Shown: in pieces, positions 36,831-47,329 of the stretch
How the letters are laid out: each line of letters starts with the position of its first letter
Numbering within the stretch: the stretch's first letter is position 1
From: Candidatus Methylobacter oryzae
Lineage (GTDB): Bacteria > Pseudomonadota > Gammaproteobacteria > Methylococcales > Methylomonadaceae
DNA: 64,000 nt
Direction: 5' to 3'
Assembly (NCBI RefSeq): GCF_003994235.2
Contig: NZ_RYFG02000005.1
Coordinates: 1 to 64,000 of the forward strand
Program-made: the position numbers and the translations under genes
Notes under the pieces: model-generated
What the model was told of the DNA's origin: nothing
What the model saw: only the letters and a program-made list of their open reading frames with translations
Databases searched by the model: none

Positions 36831-39415
36831 ACCGTCAGGATCAACATTTTTCCAACGTCATCGTCGAATCGTTGGTATTTCTCGATGCCGTTGACCCTCC
36901 GCGCTGGAAAGGCAGTTTTCGATTATCGGCTGAGCATCCTGCCGTCGATATTCTGATTTTTAATATCCGGGGCCGGTTTCAGGCAGTGCCCGCACGATGC
37001 CCTCATGAAGGCTACGAGCTGACGCATTGCGAGCTTATTAATGAAAATACGCTTGTTTGTCCCGCACACGGGCAACATACCGATTTGAGCGCTTCAAAAT
37101 TTAAGGTCCGCCAACACGACGGTCAATTTCTGCTGTCTATCGACGACAATACGATTGCCGGCGAGGGCTCCGAAACCATACTGCAACTGCGGGAAGAGAT
37201 CGATAAACTACGGCTGGCCAATCTGAAACAGCAAAGACAGATCCATGTCATTACTGAAAGCATGGATGCGATGCTTAGTGAATCCGAACAGCAAAAAGCA
37301 AAACTCCGGGATAGGGCCAACCAGCAGCAAGGTCTCAGCCGCTTTGTCGATCGCATCATGGATACCATTGACGATCTCCTGTTCGTCATTGGCAGCGACG
37401 GCCAAATCCGCAGGTTGAATACGGCTGTGGAGCGCGAACTTGGATTTAACGAAGCCGAGTTATTGGGTATCGGTATCGACAGCTTGCTGTCTCCGGACGA
37501 GCGGCAGGCGCTTGCCGGGCGGCTGCCGGCTTTGCCTTGGCATGTGCAGTCCGCATTATTCGAAACGGTTCGCCTTAGCGGCTACTACGCGGGCGAACAT
37601 CAGCTTTTAGGCAAAAATCGGGACGCTTCCAAAGCGATCTATTGGCTTAAAAGCAGTTTGTTGCATTCGGAGCAGGGCAAGCTTGAAGGCGCGGTCGTGA
37701 CCGCCTTGAACATTACTGAATTCAAAAATAGGGAAATCCGGCTGCGCCTGAGCGCCAAAGTTTTCGATAATAGTAGCGAGGCAATTTTCATTACCGATCC
37801 GCAGGGAACTATATTGGAAGTCAATACCGCATTCTGCGTAATGACCGGCTATGCGCGCTCTGAAGTGCTGGGCCAAAATCCTCGGATGTTAAAGTCAAAA
37901 TTGCACGATCAGGTATTTTATAGAAGATTGTGGCAATCCTTATTGACTAAAGGAGAGTGGAAAGGAGAAATTTGGGACCGCCGGAAGAACGGTGAATTCT
38001 GCCCTATGCTGCTTAGCATCAATGCGGTGACGGATAAATCGGGCCAGTTGACTCATTATGTGGCGATTTCCACGGATATCAGCCACCAGAAACAGACCGA
38101 ACAGGAACTCAAACAGCTGGCGTACTACGATGTGCTGACCAGTATTCCCAACCGCTTTCTGTTCAAGGATAGGTTTGAACATGAAATCAGCTTGGCGCAA
38201 CGCAATAATACCCGGCTGGCGTTGTTTTTTCTTGACTTGGATCGCTTTAAAAACGTTAACGATACGCTGGGGCATTGGGCTGGCGACAGCTTATTACAGA
38301 TCGTTGCAGCACGCATTCAAAGTTGTCTGCGCAAATCGGACACTGTCGCTCGTATGGGCGGAGACGAATTTACTATTATTCTGCCCGGCCTAAGCGGCAT
38401 CACCGATGTCACCGAACTAGCCAGGAAGCTGGTCAATGCAATGACCGAGCCGGTGCAGATCAATGAGCATACGGTTTTTGTCGGCGTCAGTATCGGCATC
38501 GCTATTTTTCCCGATGACGGCGACGATTTCGATACGCTTACCAAGCATGCCGATACCGCTATGTATGCGGCAAAAGCAAAAGGTCGGGGGATATTTCAAT
38601 ATTTCGAAGCGGGTATGAACGAGGCCGCGCACCAGAGGCTATCGCTGGAAAATGCATTGCGCTTAGCGATAGAAAGGGAGGAGTTCCAACTTTATTATCA
38701 ACCCAAAGCCGATAATACTTTAAGTCGCGTGACTGGAGCGGAGGCGTTGATCCGCTGGATACGTCCCGGTTTTGGAATGATTCCGCCGGACCGCTTTATC
38801 GCGATCGCCGAGGAAACGGCGTTAATCATTCCCTTAGGAAAATGGATATTGAAAACAGCTTTTTTACAAGCCAGGGAATGGGCTGAGCAGCGGCCGGGAT
38901 TTCGAATTGCCATTAATTTGTCGCCTTTGCAACTTCTGTCCGAGGATTTTATTGCTATTCTTGACGATATTTTGGCTGAAACCCGTGCCGATCCGGAAGC
39001 CATTGAGCTGGAAGTCACCGAAGGGCTGGTCATGCATGACATCGATAAGGCGAGCGAACGTTTGCAGCAAATCCGGGCGCGCGGTATTCGCATCGCTATG
39101 GACGACTTCGGTACCGGTTATTCATCGTTGTCTTATTTGCAAAAACTGCCTATCCAGACGCTTAAAATCGACCGATCTTTTATTGTGGCTTATAGCGATG
39201 ATCCCGATTCGAAAGAAGCGGCGTTTATCAAAACTATCGTATCTTTGGGGCAGGTTTTAAATATGAAAGTAGTCGCAGAAGGCGTCGAGACCGAGCCTCA
39301 ATTAAGGTTGTTGCAGTCTTACGGCTGCCATGAGATTCAAGGATATTATCTATCGCCTCCGCTGCTTGCGGATGAGTTCCGGAAACGTTGGCTTGACTGC
39401 GGCATTATTGGATGA
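36827..39415 (+). CDS. Rieske-PAS-PAS-GGDEF-EAL cyclic di-GMP protein
   Basis: An 862-residue cytosolic protein. Residues about 15-105 are a Rieske domain with Cys58-x-His60 (RCPHEG) and Cys78-x2-His81 (CPAHGQ). A coiled coil follows (about 115-180), then PAS (about 185-305), PAS with PAC (about 310-430), GGDEF at 511-515 with I-site RKSD five residues before, and EAL at 639-641 with [18 protein letters not shown] and VVAEGVETEPQ. It is the last gene of the hydrogenase operon, overlapping the protease by 4 bp. The Rieske cluster is well placed to receive electrons from the hydrogenase and pass a redox signal on. That mechanism is inference. Confidence 0.93.
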   Translation: MNRQDQHFSNVIVESLVFLDAVDPPRWKGSFRLSAEHPAVDILIFNIRGRFQAVPARCPHEGYELTHCELINENTLVCPAHGQHTDLSASKFKVRQHDGQFLLSIDDNTIAGEGSETILQLREEIDKLRLANLKQQRQIHVITESMDAMLSESEQQKAKLRDRANQQQGLSRFVDRIMDTIDDLLFVIGSDGQIRRLNTAVERELGFNEAELLGIGIDSLLSPDERQALAGRLPALPWHVQSALFETVRLSGYYAGEHQLLGKNRDASKAIYWLKSSLLHSEQGKLEGAVVTALNITEFKNREIRLRLSAKVFDNSSEAIFITDPQGTILEVNTAFCVMTGYARSEVLGQNPRMLKSKLHDQVFYRRLWQSLLTKGEWKGEIWDRRKNGEFCPMLLSINAVTDKSGQLTHYVAISTDISHQKQTEQELKQLAYYDVLTSIPNRFLFKDRFEHEISLAQRNNTRLALFFLDLDRFKNVNDTLGHWAGDSLLQIVAARIQSCLRKSDTVARMGGDEFTIILPGLSGITDVTELARKLVNAMTEPVQINEHTVFVGVSIGIAIFPDDGDDFDTLTKHADTAMYAAKAKGRGIFQYFEAGMNEAAHQRLSLENALRLAIEREEFQLYYQPKADNTLSRVTGAEALIRWIRPGFGMIPPDRFIAIAEETALIIPLGKWILKTAFLQAREWAEQRPGFRIAINLSPLQLLSEDFIAILDDILAETRADPEAIELEVTEGLVMHDIDKASERLQQIRARGIRIAMDDFGTGYSSLSYLQKLPIQTLKIDRSFIVAYSDDPDSKEAAFIKTIVSLGQVLNMKVVAEGVETEPQLRLLQSYGCHEIQGYYLSPPLLADEFRKRWLDCGIIG

Positions 39416-39486
39416 ATCGAAGGATAGGTTTGTATCGTTGGGAGCCGGAAGATCGGGCAACGAAAAATGCCGCCCGATCAATGATG

Positions 39487-39822
39487 CTATGTGATTAGTT
39501 CGACGACAAGATTAAGTAATGTCAATACTAGGCTTCCTACCAGTGCCGAGATAAAACCTTGAATGCGGATGCCCGGAACCAGTGCGGCCACTAACCATAG
39601 CATCAGCGCGTTGATGACCAGCAGAAAGAGTCCAAAGCTGAAAATCGTAAACGGCAATGTGAGTATAACCATCAGCGGCCGCACAATTGCATTCACTAAA
39701 CCGAGGACAATTGCGCCGATCAGTGCGGCTCCCCATCCTTCCACTTGAACGCCGCGGACGAGATGGGCCATCAGCAGCAATAAACCTGCTGTCAAAACAA
39801 GATGTGCCAGAAACGCGAACAT
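39487..39822 (-). CDS. Phage holin family IV / YvlD-like membrane protein
   Basis: A 111-residue membrane protein with four hydrophobic helices and the motif GLVNAIVRPLMVILTLPFTI, typical of the YvlD/Mycobact_memb family. The name holin is inherited and no phage genes are near. The ATG at 39822 has GGAGG just upstream; the frame extends four codons further from a TTG. It is monocistronic. Confidence 0.8.
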   Translation of the reverse strand: MFAFLAHLVLTAGLLLLMAHLVRGVQVEGWGAALIGAIVLGLVNAIVRPLMVILTLPFTIFSFGLFLLVINALMLWLVAALVPGIRIQGFISALVGSLVLTLLNLVVELIT

Positions 39823-40211
39823 AAATACCTCCAATCACATTATTTAAAGTGTAAGGGATGATATAGACTCCTCGTTTGGCGCGGACAATACGCCAATTAA
39901 TTGTTTAGTGTTGTAATGAGAAGTCTGAAGCGGACAATAACGTACTTGATTTAGGCATGGCAAAACATATTTTCATCTGTTTACGGGCTGGCTGGAATGG
40001 ATTGAAAAGCAAGAAAAATCCAAACCTAATGAATGTTGGCCCTCTACCCGTACCGATTGCTGCTAATGATCTTAAGGAAGGAACCAGGAAGACACGGATG
40101 CGGCGGATTAGCCCGGATTCTTACGGGTTTAATTTCTTACCCGTGTTAATCCGTAAAAATTCGTGGCATCCGTATTTTCTTTTAATTTAGCTGATAAAAA
40201 TCTTCAATGAT
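39823..40211. repeat. Gap with an imperfect inverted repeat
   Basis: No supported gene; the frame at 39957-40190 has no ribosome site and runs through a repeat. At about 40092-40175, CACGGATGCGGCGGATTAG faces TTAATCCGT and GGCATCCGTA, with an inner ACGGGTTT/ACCCGT pair, a common style of intergenic repeat. Confidence 0.5.
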
Positions 40212-41114
<903 letters not shown>

Positions 41115-41328
41115 TTATTTAAGATGTTGCTTGTTATTGTAATTCAACGAATAAAAGCGGCCTATGATTGAATTCGAAGACAATCGTTTATTGGTTTTAT
41201 GTTGTATTGGTAAAATGCTTACATTAACCTTAAAATAAGCTTAAAGAATTTATGCAATATGTGAAGTAATCGTTGTTTTTTTTAACAGTAGTGTGAGCTG
41301 ATAAATTAGCCGATGGGTAGGCGTCGAA

Positions 41329-43536
41329 GTGTATAATTTAATAAAAATCAAATTCTTGGTTCTTGCCGCTCTGGCATCCATTTTATTTAGCTTTCCGGTA
41401 TATGCTGAGACGTTAAACCTGCCACTTTACAAAGTTGCTCCCGGAATCAAGGCGGTTGATTTGCACTGCAATGCCTCTGAGTATCAAATGCAGATAGCCA
41501 TACCCAAGCGCTGGCAAATCAAAAAAGCAGTGTTGCGCTTCGATTACACTAATTCTTCGTCGCTGCTCAAACAAAACTCACAACTGACTGTTTCTTTAAA
41601 TAATACCCCTCTGGCTCAACTTAAGCTCGACCCTCTAGCTCCCAACGGCTTCGCGGAGGTTGAGCTTCCGGTTACCCTGCTGCCTCCAGGTTATAACACG
41701 CTGAATTTCAGTGCAACCCAGCATTATACGCAGGGTTGTGAGCAGCCTTGCGCATCCGAATTATGGACCCGGTTGAAGCTGGATGAGGCGTCGCTTAGTT
41801 TTGAGTACGAATGGGATACTGTCCCGCTCAGATTGTCGGAACTGTCCGAACTGATTTTTGATCCTAAGATCATGAATGAGGCCCATCTACACCTGATTAC
41901 CGAGAATATTAAGGATGAAGGCACACTGACTCCGGCGAGCATTGTTGCCTCAGGCGCTGCGTTGCGCTTTGACTATCGCAAAACGGTGTTTACTCTATCG
42001 AATCAGGTTACTGAAGGAATGGACAATATCTTAGTCGGTGAAAAAGGCTTCGTGGAGGGCTTTTTGAAGGACCTCGGGGTAAGCATGACAGTAGAGGGAC
42101 CTACGTTAAAGCTTGTACATCTTCCCATTAAATCTGAAAAAGGGGAGTTAACTCTTGATTCGCGCCATGTGTTATTGGTGGTTACCGGGCGTAATGCCGA
42201 CGAAATCAAGTTGGCGGCGGAAACAATGAGTATCTTGACCATTCCTTTCCCTGATACTGATGAAATGAAAGTAAACGAATTTGCTCTGCCGGAAATTGAT
42301 CTCTACGAAGGCAAGCAGATGGTAACGGCAGGCGAAAAGTATCCGTTCAAAAAGATGAACTTTAAAAATCGTACTTTTGCCGGATTGGATCCTGCTCCGG
42401 AAGACATCACTTTCCGCTTGCCGCCGGACTTTTTGATTAAACAGAACCAGCAAGCTACGCTTTCACTGGACTTTTCGTTCGGAGCGGGGATGAAGTCGGA
42501 TTCGGCAATAAATATACTTCTTAATGGTGTGTTCGTTGCTACGGCCCGCTTGGATAATCCAAACGGAGGGCTTATTTCTAATTACCTGTTATCTCTCCCC
42601 ACGTTCTTGTTCAAAGGCGGCACCAATGTTCTCTCGTTCAGGCCCAAAATGACGCCGCTGTTTGCAGAGCACTGCCATTTTTTACAGACCGGGAATTTGC
42701 AGGCATCTCTCTTCGATACATCGTTTCTGGAGTTTCCGCCGATGCCCCATCGTATCGAACTGCCCAGGCTCGATTTATTATTTCTCAACGGTTTTCCATA
42801 CACCCGTTGGCCGGACGGCTTCGATACTTTGCTCATCCTAAGCGAAGCGAACTCGGCTTCTGCAAACGCTGCTCTCAATCTTATCGGTATGATGACCCAG
42901 AAAAACGGTTATCCATTGTTCGGCATCAGGGTGAGCACCGATATTCAAGAAAAATGGGACAAAGAGATCATTCTGGTCGGCCGGGCAGATACGATTCCGT
43001 CCGAATATTATGCAAAAGCGCCTCTCCAACTGGGCGATATAAATAAAGTGCCTTATCCTGTGTATCAAAATTGGGACATCCATAAAGGCATGTCATGGAG
43101 CCAGCAAGCCAGCGGCATGAATAGCGAAAAAGGCATTATCATGCAGTTCGCATCGCCCTTTGAGGAAGGGCACGCGGTAACTTTGTTTACCGCGACCACC
43201 GACGAGGGGGTTGAGCGTCTAGGAAATGCGCTGCTTGATCCTACCGTGCAGGCTGTTGTCAAAGGCGACCTCGTGTTTGTGGAGTATGTGATAAATAAAT
43301 TCAATCAAGTAAAATTCGGGAATGGTGCCGATTTCAAAATTACAGCACTGAATGCAGGCACCAGTTTCGTTACCGGTAAGGGAGGCAACATTTCAGCGGT
43401 AAGTTACTATTTGTCGTCTTATCCGTGGCTATACTGGCTTTTAATTAGCGCCATGATATTAACTATCGCCGTCATCACTTACTTCATCCTGAGGCATCGA
43501 AGAAAACAGAGGTTAAGTCCCAATGAGAGCGAGTAA
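41329..43536 (+). CDS. bcsB: Cellulose synthase accessory subunit BcsB, copy 1
   Basis: A 735-residue periplasmic protein with an N-terminal signal peptide (cleavage near VYA, about residue 26) and one C-terminal membrane helix (about 703-725). The body has the two carbohydrate-binding jelly-roll and ferredoxin-like pairs of BcsB, with LRFDYTNSSSL, PPGYNTLNF and FPYTRWPDG as family-like motifs. It normally caps the BcsA channel. No bcsA lies next to it, and it is not close in sequence to copy 2. The start is GTG, with a GGGTAGG site upstream. It overlaps bcsZ copy 1 by 14 bp. Confidence 0.88.
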   Translation: MYNLIKIKFLVLAALASILFSFPVYAETLNLPLYKVAPGIKAVDLHCNASEYQMQIAIPKRWQIKKAVLRFDYTNSSSLLKQNSQLTVSLNNTPLAQLKLDPLAPNGFAEVELPVTLLPPGYNTLNFSATQHYTQGCEQPCASELWTRLKLDEASLSFEYEWDTVPLRLSELSELIFDPKIMNEAHLHLITENIKDEGTLTPASIVASGAALRFDYRKTVFTLSNQVTEGMDNILVGEKGFVEGFLKDLGVSMTVEGPTLKLVHLPIKSEKGELTLDSRHVLLVVTGRNADEIKLAAETMSILTIPFPDTDEMKVNEFALPEIDLYEGKQMVTAGEKYPFKKMNFKNRTFAGLDPAPEDITFRLPPDFLIKQNQQATLSLDFSFGAGMKSDSAINILLNGVFVATARLDNPNGGLISNYLLSLPTFLFKGGTNVLSFRPKMTPLFAEHCHFLQTGNLQASLFDTSFLEFPPMPHRIELPRLDLLFLNGFPYTRWPDGFDTLLILSEANSASANAALNLIGMMTQKNGYPLFGIRVSTDIQEKWDKEIILVGRADTIPSEYYAKAPLQLGDINKVPYPVYQNWDIHKGMSWSQQASGMNSEKGIIMQFASPFEEGHAVTLFTATTDEGVERLGNALLDPTVQAVVKGDLVFVEYVINKFNQVKFGNGADFKITALNAGTSFVTGKGGNISAVSYYLSSYPWLYWLLISAMILTIAVITYFILRHRRKQRLSPNESE

Positions 43537-44617
43537 GTTCATGCACTATATTCCCGTTGTATCTGCGTTTGCAAATAACGGGATTTATCGATTTATTATA
43601 TTGTTCTTTTGCTTGTTCACGTTCAGCTCATTACTCTTTGCTGCGCCTGCCGCATCGACTGAAGGCGGCGAGTGGAAATATTTCAAAGAGCATTTTATCA
43701 GTGGCGACGGACGCGTCATCGATTCGTTCCAAAACGACATGAGTCATTCCGAAGGTCAAGGTTATGGAATGTTATTGGCTGTAAAATTCGAGGACAGGCC
43801 GCTATTTGACAAGTTGCGCCAATGGACTGCTAATAATTTGCAAGTAAGGCGTGATTCGCTTAGTGCCTGGGGTTGGGGGAAAAGGCCTAATGAAGAATGG
43901 ACCGTTATCGACTATAACAACGCTACGGATGGGGATGTTTTAATTGCCTATGCGTTGATCCAGGCCGGACAAAAATGGAATGAAAAGACTTATATAAAGC
44001 ATGCGAGTGTCATTATCAAAAGCCTGCGCACGCATTTGGCAGTCAAGCTCAATGATCGTACATTTTTGCTTTCCGGTTATTACGGATTTTCCGATGCTAA
44101 AGGATTGGTTCTGAATCCGGCTTACCAGATACTTTCCGCTTATCAAGCTTTCGCTAAAGTCGATGAAGGGCAGTTTTGGGAAAAAATCTACAAGGACGCC
44201 CAGTATTTACTGGTTGAGGCCGGCCGAAATTCAGTAAGCTTGCCGGCGGATTGGGCGCTGGCTGAACCCAGCGGTAACATCAAGATTTACTCGGCCAAAA
44301 GCACCCGTTTTGGCTACGAGGCCATCCGAGTGCTTTTATATTCAGCATGGGCAAAGCTTCCACAGCCTGACGGAGTTAAAAACGTTCTTGATTATTATCA
44401 AAAACATGGGCGTATCCCGGTATGGTTCGATTTAACAAAAGAAGATATTGCCAATGAAACGGCTTCCGCCGGATTCTATGCGGTTTTTGCTTGCGCAGCA
44501 GAGCAGCTTGGTGATGGCAGTTTAGCGGCTCGTCTTTATGAAGACGCAAAGCAACGCTTGCGGAACGAGGCAAACGATTATTACTCTCATGCCCTCTATC
44601 TGCTTGCCAGTAAGTAA
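43523..44617 (+). CDS. bcsZ: Endoglucanase BcsZ (GH8), copy 1
   Basis: A 364-residue secreted GH8 glycosidase that trims cellulose during export. The signal segment covers about 20-42. Glu77 in HSEGQGYGM is the expected acid, and ATDGDVLIAYAL (Asp136, Asp138) is the family signature. At the position where I expect the base Asp (before AIRV), it has Glu266 (FGYEAIRV). A Glu could still act as a base, but would be unusual for BcsZ. It overlaps bcsB on its left and runs directly into the next gene. Confidence 0.88.
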   Translation: MRASKFMHYIPVVSAFANNGIYRFIILFFCLFTFSSLLFAAPAASTEGGEWKYFKEHFISGDGRVIDSFQNDMSHSEGQGYGMLLAVKFEDRPLFDKLRQWTANNLQVRRDSLSAWGWGKRPNEEWTVIDYNNATDGDVLIAYALIQAGQKWNEKTYIKHASVIIKSLRTHLAVKLNDRTFLLSGYYGFSDAKGLVLNPAYQILSAYQAFAKVDEGQFWEKIYKDAQYLLVEAGRNSVSLPADWALAEPSGNIKIYSAKSTRFGYEAIRVLLYSAWAKLPQPDGVKNVLDYYQKHGRIPVWFDLTKEDIANETASAGFYAVFACAAEQLGDGSLAARLYEDAKQRLRNEANDYYSHALYLLASK

Positions 44618-44635
44618 TTGACTTTAGGACGGAAT

Positions 44636-45949
44636 GTGCGCGCAGGTGTGCTAATCGCGGTGTTGATACTGTTAAGTTGGACAACTGCTTCCGTCGCGGC
44701 TCAGCCGGAGTCCGGCTTGGCTTCCACGCAAGCCGTGGCGAAAGAGTCCGGCTCTTTCTACACTTTACAAATCGAACAGGAAGGCGACTTAGCAACGCTG
44801 GAAAAAACAGCTCGTTATGTTGCTCGGCTGCTTTCCTTAAGAACGCGTATCGTCAAAGATGGGGGCAATTATGTCATACGAATCGGCAAGTCTCTTCGAA
44901 GCGATGAGCTGGAAGCTCACATTCCCTCCCTGAATTCAGTTGGATTTTGGGCTGTAAGCATGCTCGATGTACACACGGACACGGAAGAGCTTGTTAAAGT
45001 TATCAGTCCTGAGTTGCCGGAATCCGCGAGCCAGACTCAGCGGCACTATCAGCCATATCTGCTGCAATCGAGGCAAGAGGCGTTGCCGAAAGTGGAAAGG
45101 CGCATGGGTGAGCTGTTTCCCGCAGAAATTGAGATTTCGCGGTTAATCCGGCTAAGAGACGCAATGGACAAGGAACAGCCTGGAGAAAGTAGCGTGCTTA
45201 TTCAGCGCGCCTGGGAAGCTCTCCATCATGGCTCAATTGTCGATGCTTGCGAATTATTCGAAAGCGTACAAAAGCTTCCCGGAGTAGAGCAAGAGGCATT
45301 GCGAGGGCTTGCTCACTGTTTTTTACGCATGGGGAATTATGATCAGGCCATAACTCTTTTCAGCTGGCTTATTGAAAAGGGGATAAGACCTGAAGAAAAC
45401 CGCGTCCTTCTGGTGGAAGCTTTGTTTAAGGCAAATAAATTGGATTCCGCGCAGGAAGAGGCTGATCACTTGGAGGAGATGCAGGCTCGGCAGTGGAGAG
45501 GCCTTATTTCTACGGCTAAAAGGGATATTGAGTTGGCGCGCGTAAAAAAACTCTATGATCCGAAAAATCCGGAGGCTTTCGTAACGAAGTATCAATCATA
45601 TATGGATCAGTGTCTTCTTTCGGACACTTTCCTTGCCGCCGCTAAAGATCTAATGGCCGTAAAGAATGAAGCCGCCGCGCGTATTTTAGAACAGCTGCTC
45701 GATTCCTGCGCTGGACATTGGGATGTCAAGCTCTCTGCTTTCACTGGCTTAATGCAAATTTTGCCCCCGGAAATGATGAGTCCTCGTATCGATAGAGAAT
45801 TAGAACGTATAAACCTGCCGTTCGACTATCGCGAAAAACTTCTCGCCGGTGCTGTTAAATTTGGATTAGGCAAGTCCAAAGATAGAGCTATAGATAAATC
45901 TAAAAATGATGCTAAACAGTTGCCTGTTAAAGGCGATAAATTTAAGTAG
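44636..45949 (+). CDS. Secreted SPOR-like/TPR protein
   Basis: A 437-residue protein read from GTG 44636, which has AGGAC upstream and opens directly into a signal peptide (GVLIAVLILLSWTTASVAA). A TTG at 44618 is an alternative. Residues about 35-110 resemble a SPOR domain (FYTLQIEQEG, YVARLLSL, YVIRIG), which in other proteins binds glycan strands. The rest is helical TPR-type repeats (GLAHCFLRMGNYDQAI) and a Lys-rich end. It sits where bcsC would stand in a bcsB-bcsZ-bcsC order and may be a scaffold without the outer-membrane barrel. That role is inference. Confidence 0.65.
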   Translation: MRAGVLIAVLILLSWTTASVAAQPESGLASTQAVAKESGSFYTLQIEQEGDLATLEKTARYVARLLSLRTRIVKDGGNYVIRIGKSLRSDELEAHIPSLNSVGFWAVSMLDVHTDTEELVKVISPELPESASQTQRHYQPYLLQSRQEALPKVERRMGELFPAEIEISRLIRLRDAMDKEQPGESSVLIQRAWEALHHGSIVDACELFESVQKLPGVEQEALRGLAHCFLRMGNYDQAITLFSWLIEKGIRPEENRVLLVEALFKANKLDSAQEEADHLEEMQARQWRGLISTAKRDIELARVKKLYDPKNPEAFVTKYQSYMDQCLLSDTFLAAAKDLMAVKNEAAARILEQLLDSCAGHWDVKLSAFTGLMQILPPEMMSPRIDRELERINLPFDYREKLLAGAVKFGLGKSKDRAIDKSKNDAKQLPVKGDKFK

Positions 45950-46274
45950 TTATTAAAAGGTTGGTGTCGCGCCGGTTGCGCAACTCACTTTAATTTAGGT
46001 GGGGGCAAATTTAACCGGTTGCTTCATGAGCAGTATTTTATTTTGGCGCCGCATCCTGATTTGCACTATCTAGGTGTCTGTTTTTTAAGATGCTAAGCAT
46101 TGATTTTTTCGTTTTTTGATATTACTATTAAAAAATATGACTTATACGTGCGTTTTTCAGAGGGTGGTGTGTTACGTCATATAAGCTGTTGTTTTCTTTA
46201 GCGGGCCGACGAAGCCGTGAGAAAATGTTTTTAAATACACCGCTTAATTTAACTTAATAAAAAGACTTTACAAT
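45950..46274. other. AT-rich gap before the lipoprotein gene
   Basis: No gene, clear terminator or known RNA is visible in this 325-bp stretch. The AT-rich right half probably contains the promoter of the lipoprotein gene. Confidence 0.4.
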
Positions 46275-46631
46275 ATGCCAATTTTTAAAATCGCACTAAT
46301 ACTTTGCTTAACATTGATTTATGGTTGCGCGTCCAAAAACAGCCTTCAAGTGGTTGATAATAAGGTTGATGTGCTTCAAAGTGAACTAACGAAGCTATCC
46401 ATTAAGACGGAAAGCATTCTGGATCAGCAAATTGCTGAAAAATCTCATGTCGATGGTGAGATTAAAGCACTTAGAGCTAAGACTGAGCACATTGATTCTA
46501 CTCAGAATAACCTTGATCTGGTTCTTGGAAGAATAGCTAGTAAGTTGACTGCCATCAACAGGAAGACCGACGCTATATCAAGAAAATTACTTCTTATAAA
46601 AAATAAGCAACAAAAAGAAGAGACCTTATAA
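46275..46631 (+). CDS. Small coiled-coil lipoprotein
   Basis: A 118-residue protein with a short signal peptide and lipobox LIYGC (Cys18), so a lipid-anchored periplasmic protein. The mature part is heptad-like (VDNKVDVLQSELTKLS, IASKLTAINRKTDAIS), a long coiled coil ending in a Lys-rich tail. It resembles Lpp-type spacers in layout only. It lies between the two cellulose gene sets and could tether a complex, but that is a guess. Confidence 0.65.
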   Translation: MPIFKIALILCLTLIYGCASKNSLQVVDNKVDVLQSELTKLSIKTESILDQQIAEKSHVDGEIKALRAKTEHIDSTQNNLDLVLGRIASKLTAINRKTDAISRKLLLIKNKQQKEETL

Positions 46632-46849
46632 TAAAAAAGTCCTTGAGCCGGTAATTATGCAAAGCTGCGGTCGGTATTGCCGGTTCAGCTTTGGCTCAGG
46701 TCGAATTCGGGGGGTAGTTGATTGGCACAATAACAATAGATGGCTTACTCGTCCGTACCCGCGCATTATTTACAAGATTTTATCTCCCTTCATTTCATCA
46801 GTCGTTATAGCGGCATTGTCTGGCTAAAGAGAGTGTTTCAATCATCTGT

Positions 46850-46909
46850 TTAGTTAAGCCGCTTCAACACCAGATTAATCATGGCGATGTAAACAAAGAT
46901 TTCCAGTGG
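46850..46909 (-). pseudogene. Transposase C-terminal remnant
   Basis: Nineteen codons followed by a stop, with hydrophobic-then-basic ending (IAMINLVLKRLN) in the style of IS4-type transposase tails. No frame continues upstream for long. Confidence 0.3.
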
Positions 46910-47314
46910 GCATATGGATAGATCGCCAAGCATTGGTTTTTCGTGGGGACTATTAAACTGGTCCACAGGCCTATTTTCAATAAAGTCCAAACACACATAA
47001 TTATTGCCGGCAGTTCCAAAAATCTATCGGAGCGAAACTTTTAAGCCGGTTCGCCTGATAAATGGGCCAATATCATTATCTACTTCGGGCTGGAGGATAG
47101 GGCATTAACCGGTTTGTGGTTCTGTATTGTAGCGGCGAGTGCTCGGTTCAGTTGTTCTTGGAATCCGCTTATAGGCCGATGCAAGTTTGCGATGCCACGT
47201 ATGCGAAGTCAAACGGATCGCTCTAGCCGCCAAAATTCTCAGTAAAGCAATCCAAATGGCGTGTCTTGAGCTAGTGCAACAAATAAAGACTGTGTAACAT
47301 CAGGTAACAATTAT

Positions 47315-47329
47315 TTCTAATAATTAGAA
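47315..47329. promoter_or_regulatory. 15-bp palindrome just before bcsC
   Basis: TTCTAAT-A-ATTAGAA is a perfect palindrome ending 4 nt before the bcsC ATG, where the ribosome site should be. It could be an operator or a hairpin that affects translation. No good Shine-Dalgarno is visible. Confidence 0.35.

Noticed and set aside
39487-39822. Phage origin suggested by the holin family name
   Set aside because: No phage structural, lysis or integration genes lie nearby, and the YvlD-like family is widespread in chromosomes.
39957-40190. 77-codon frame between the YvlD-like gene and argB
   Set aside because: Half of it is an inverted repeat, and no ribosome site or recognisable domain is present.
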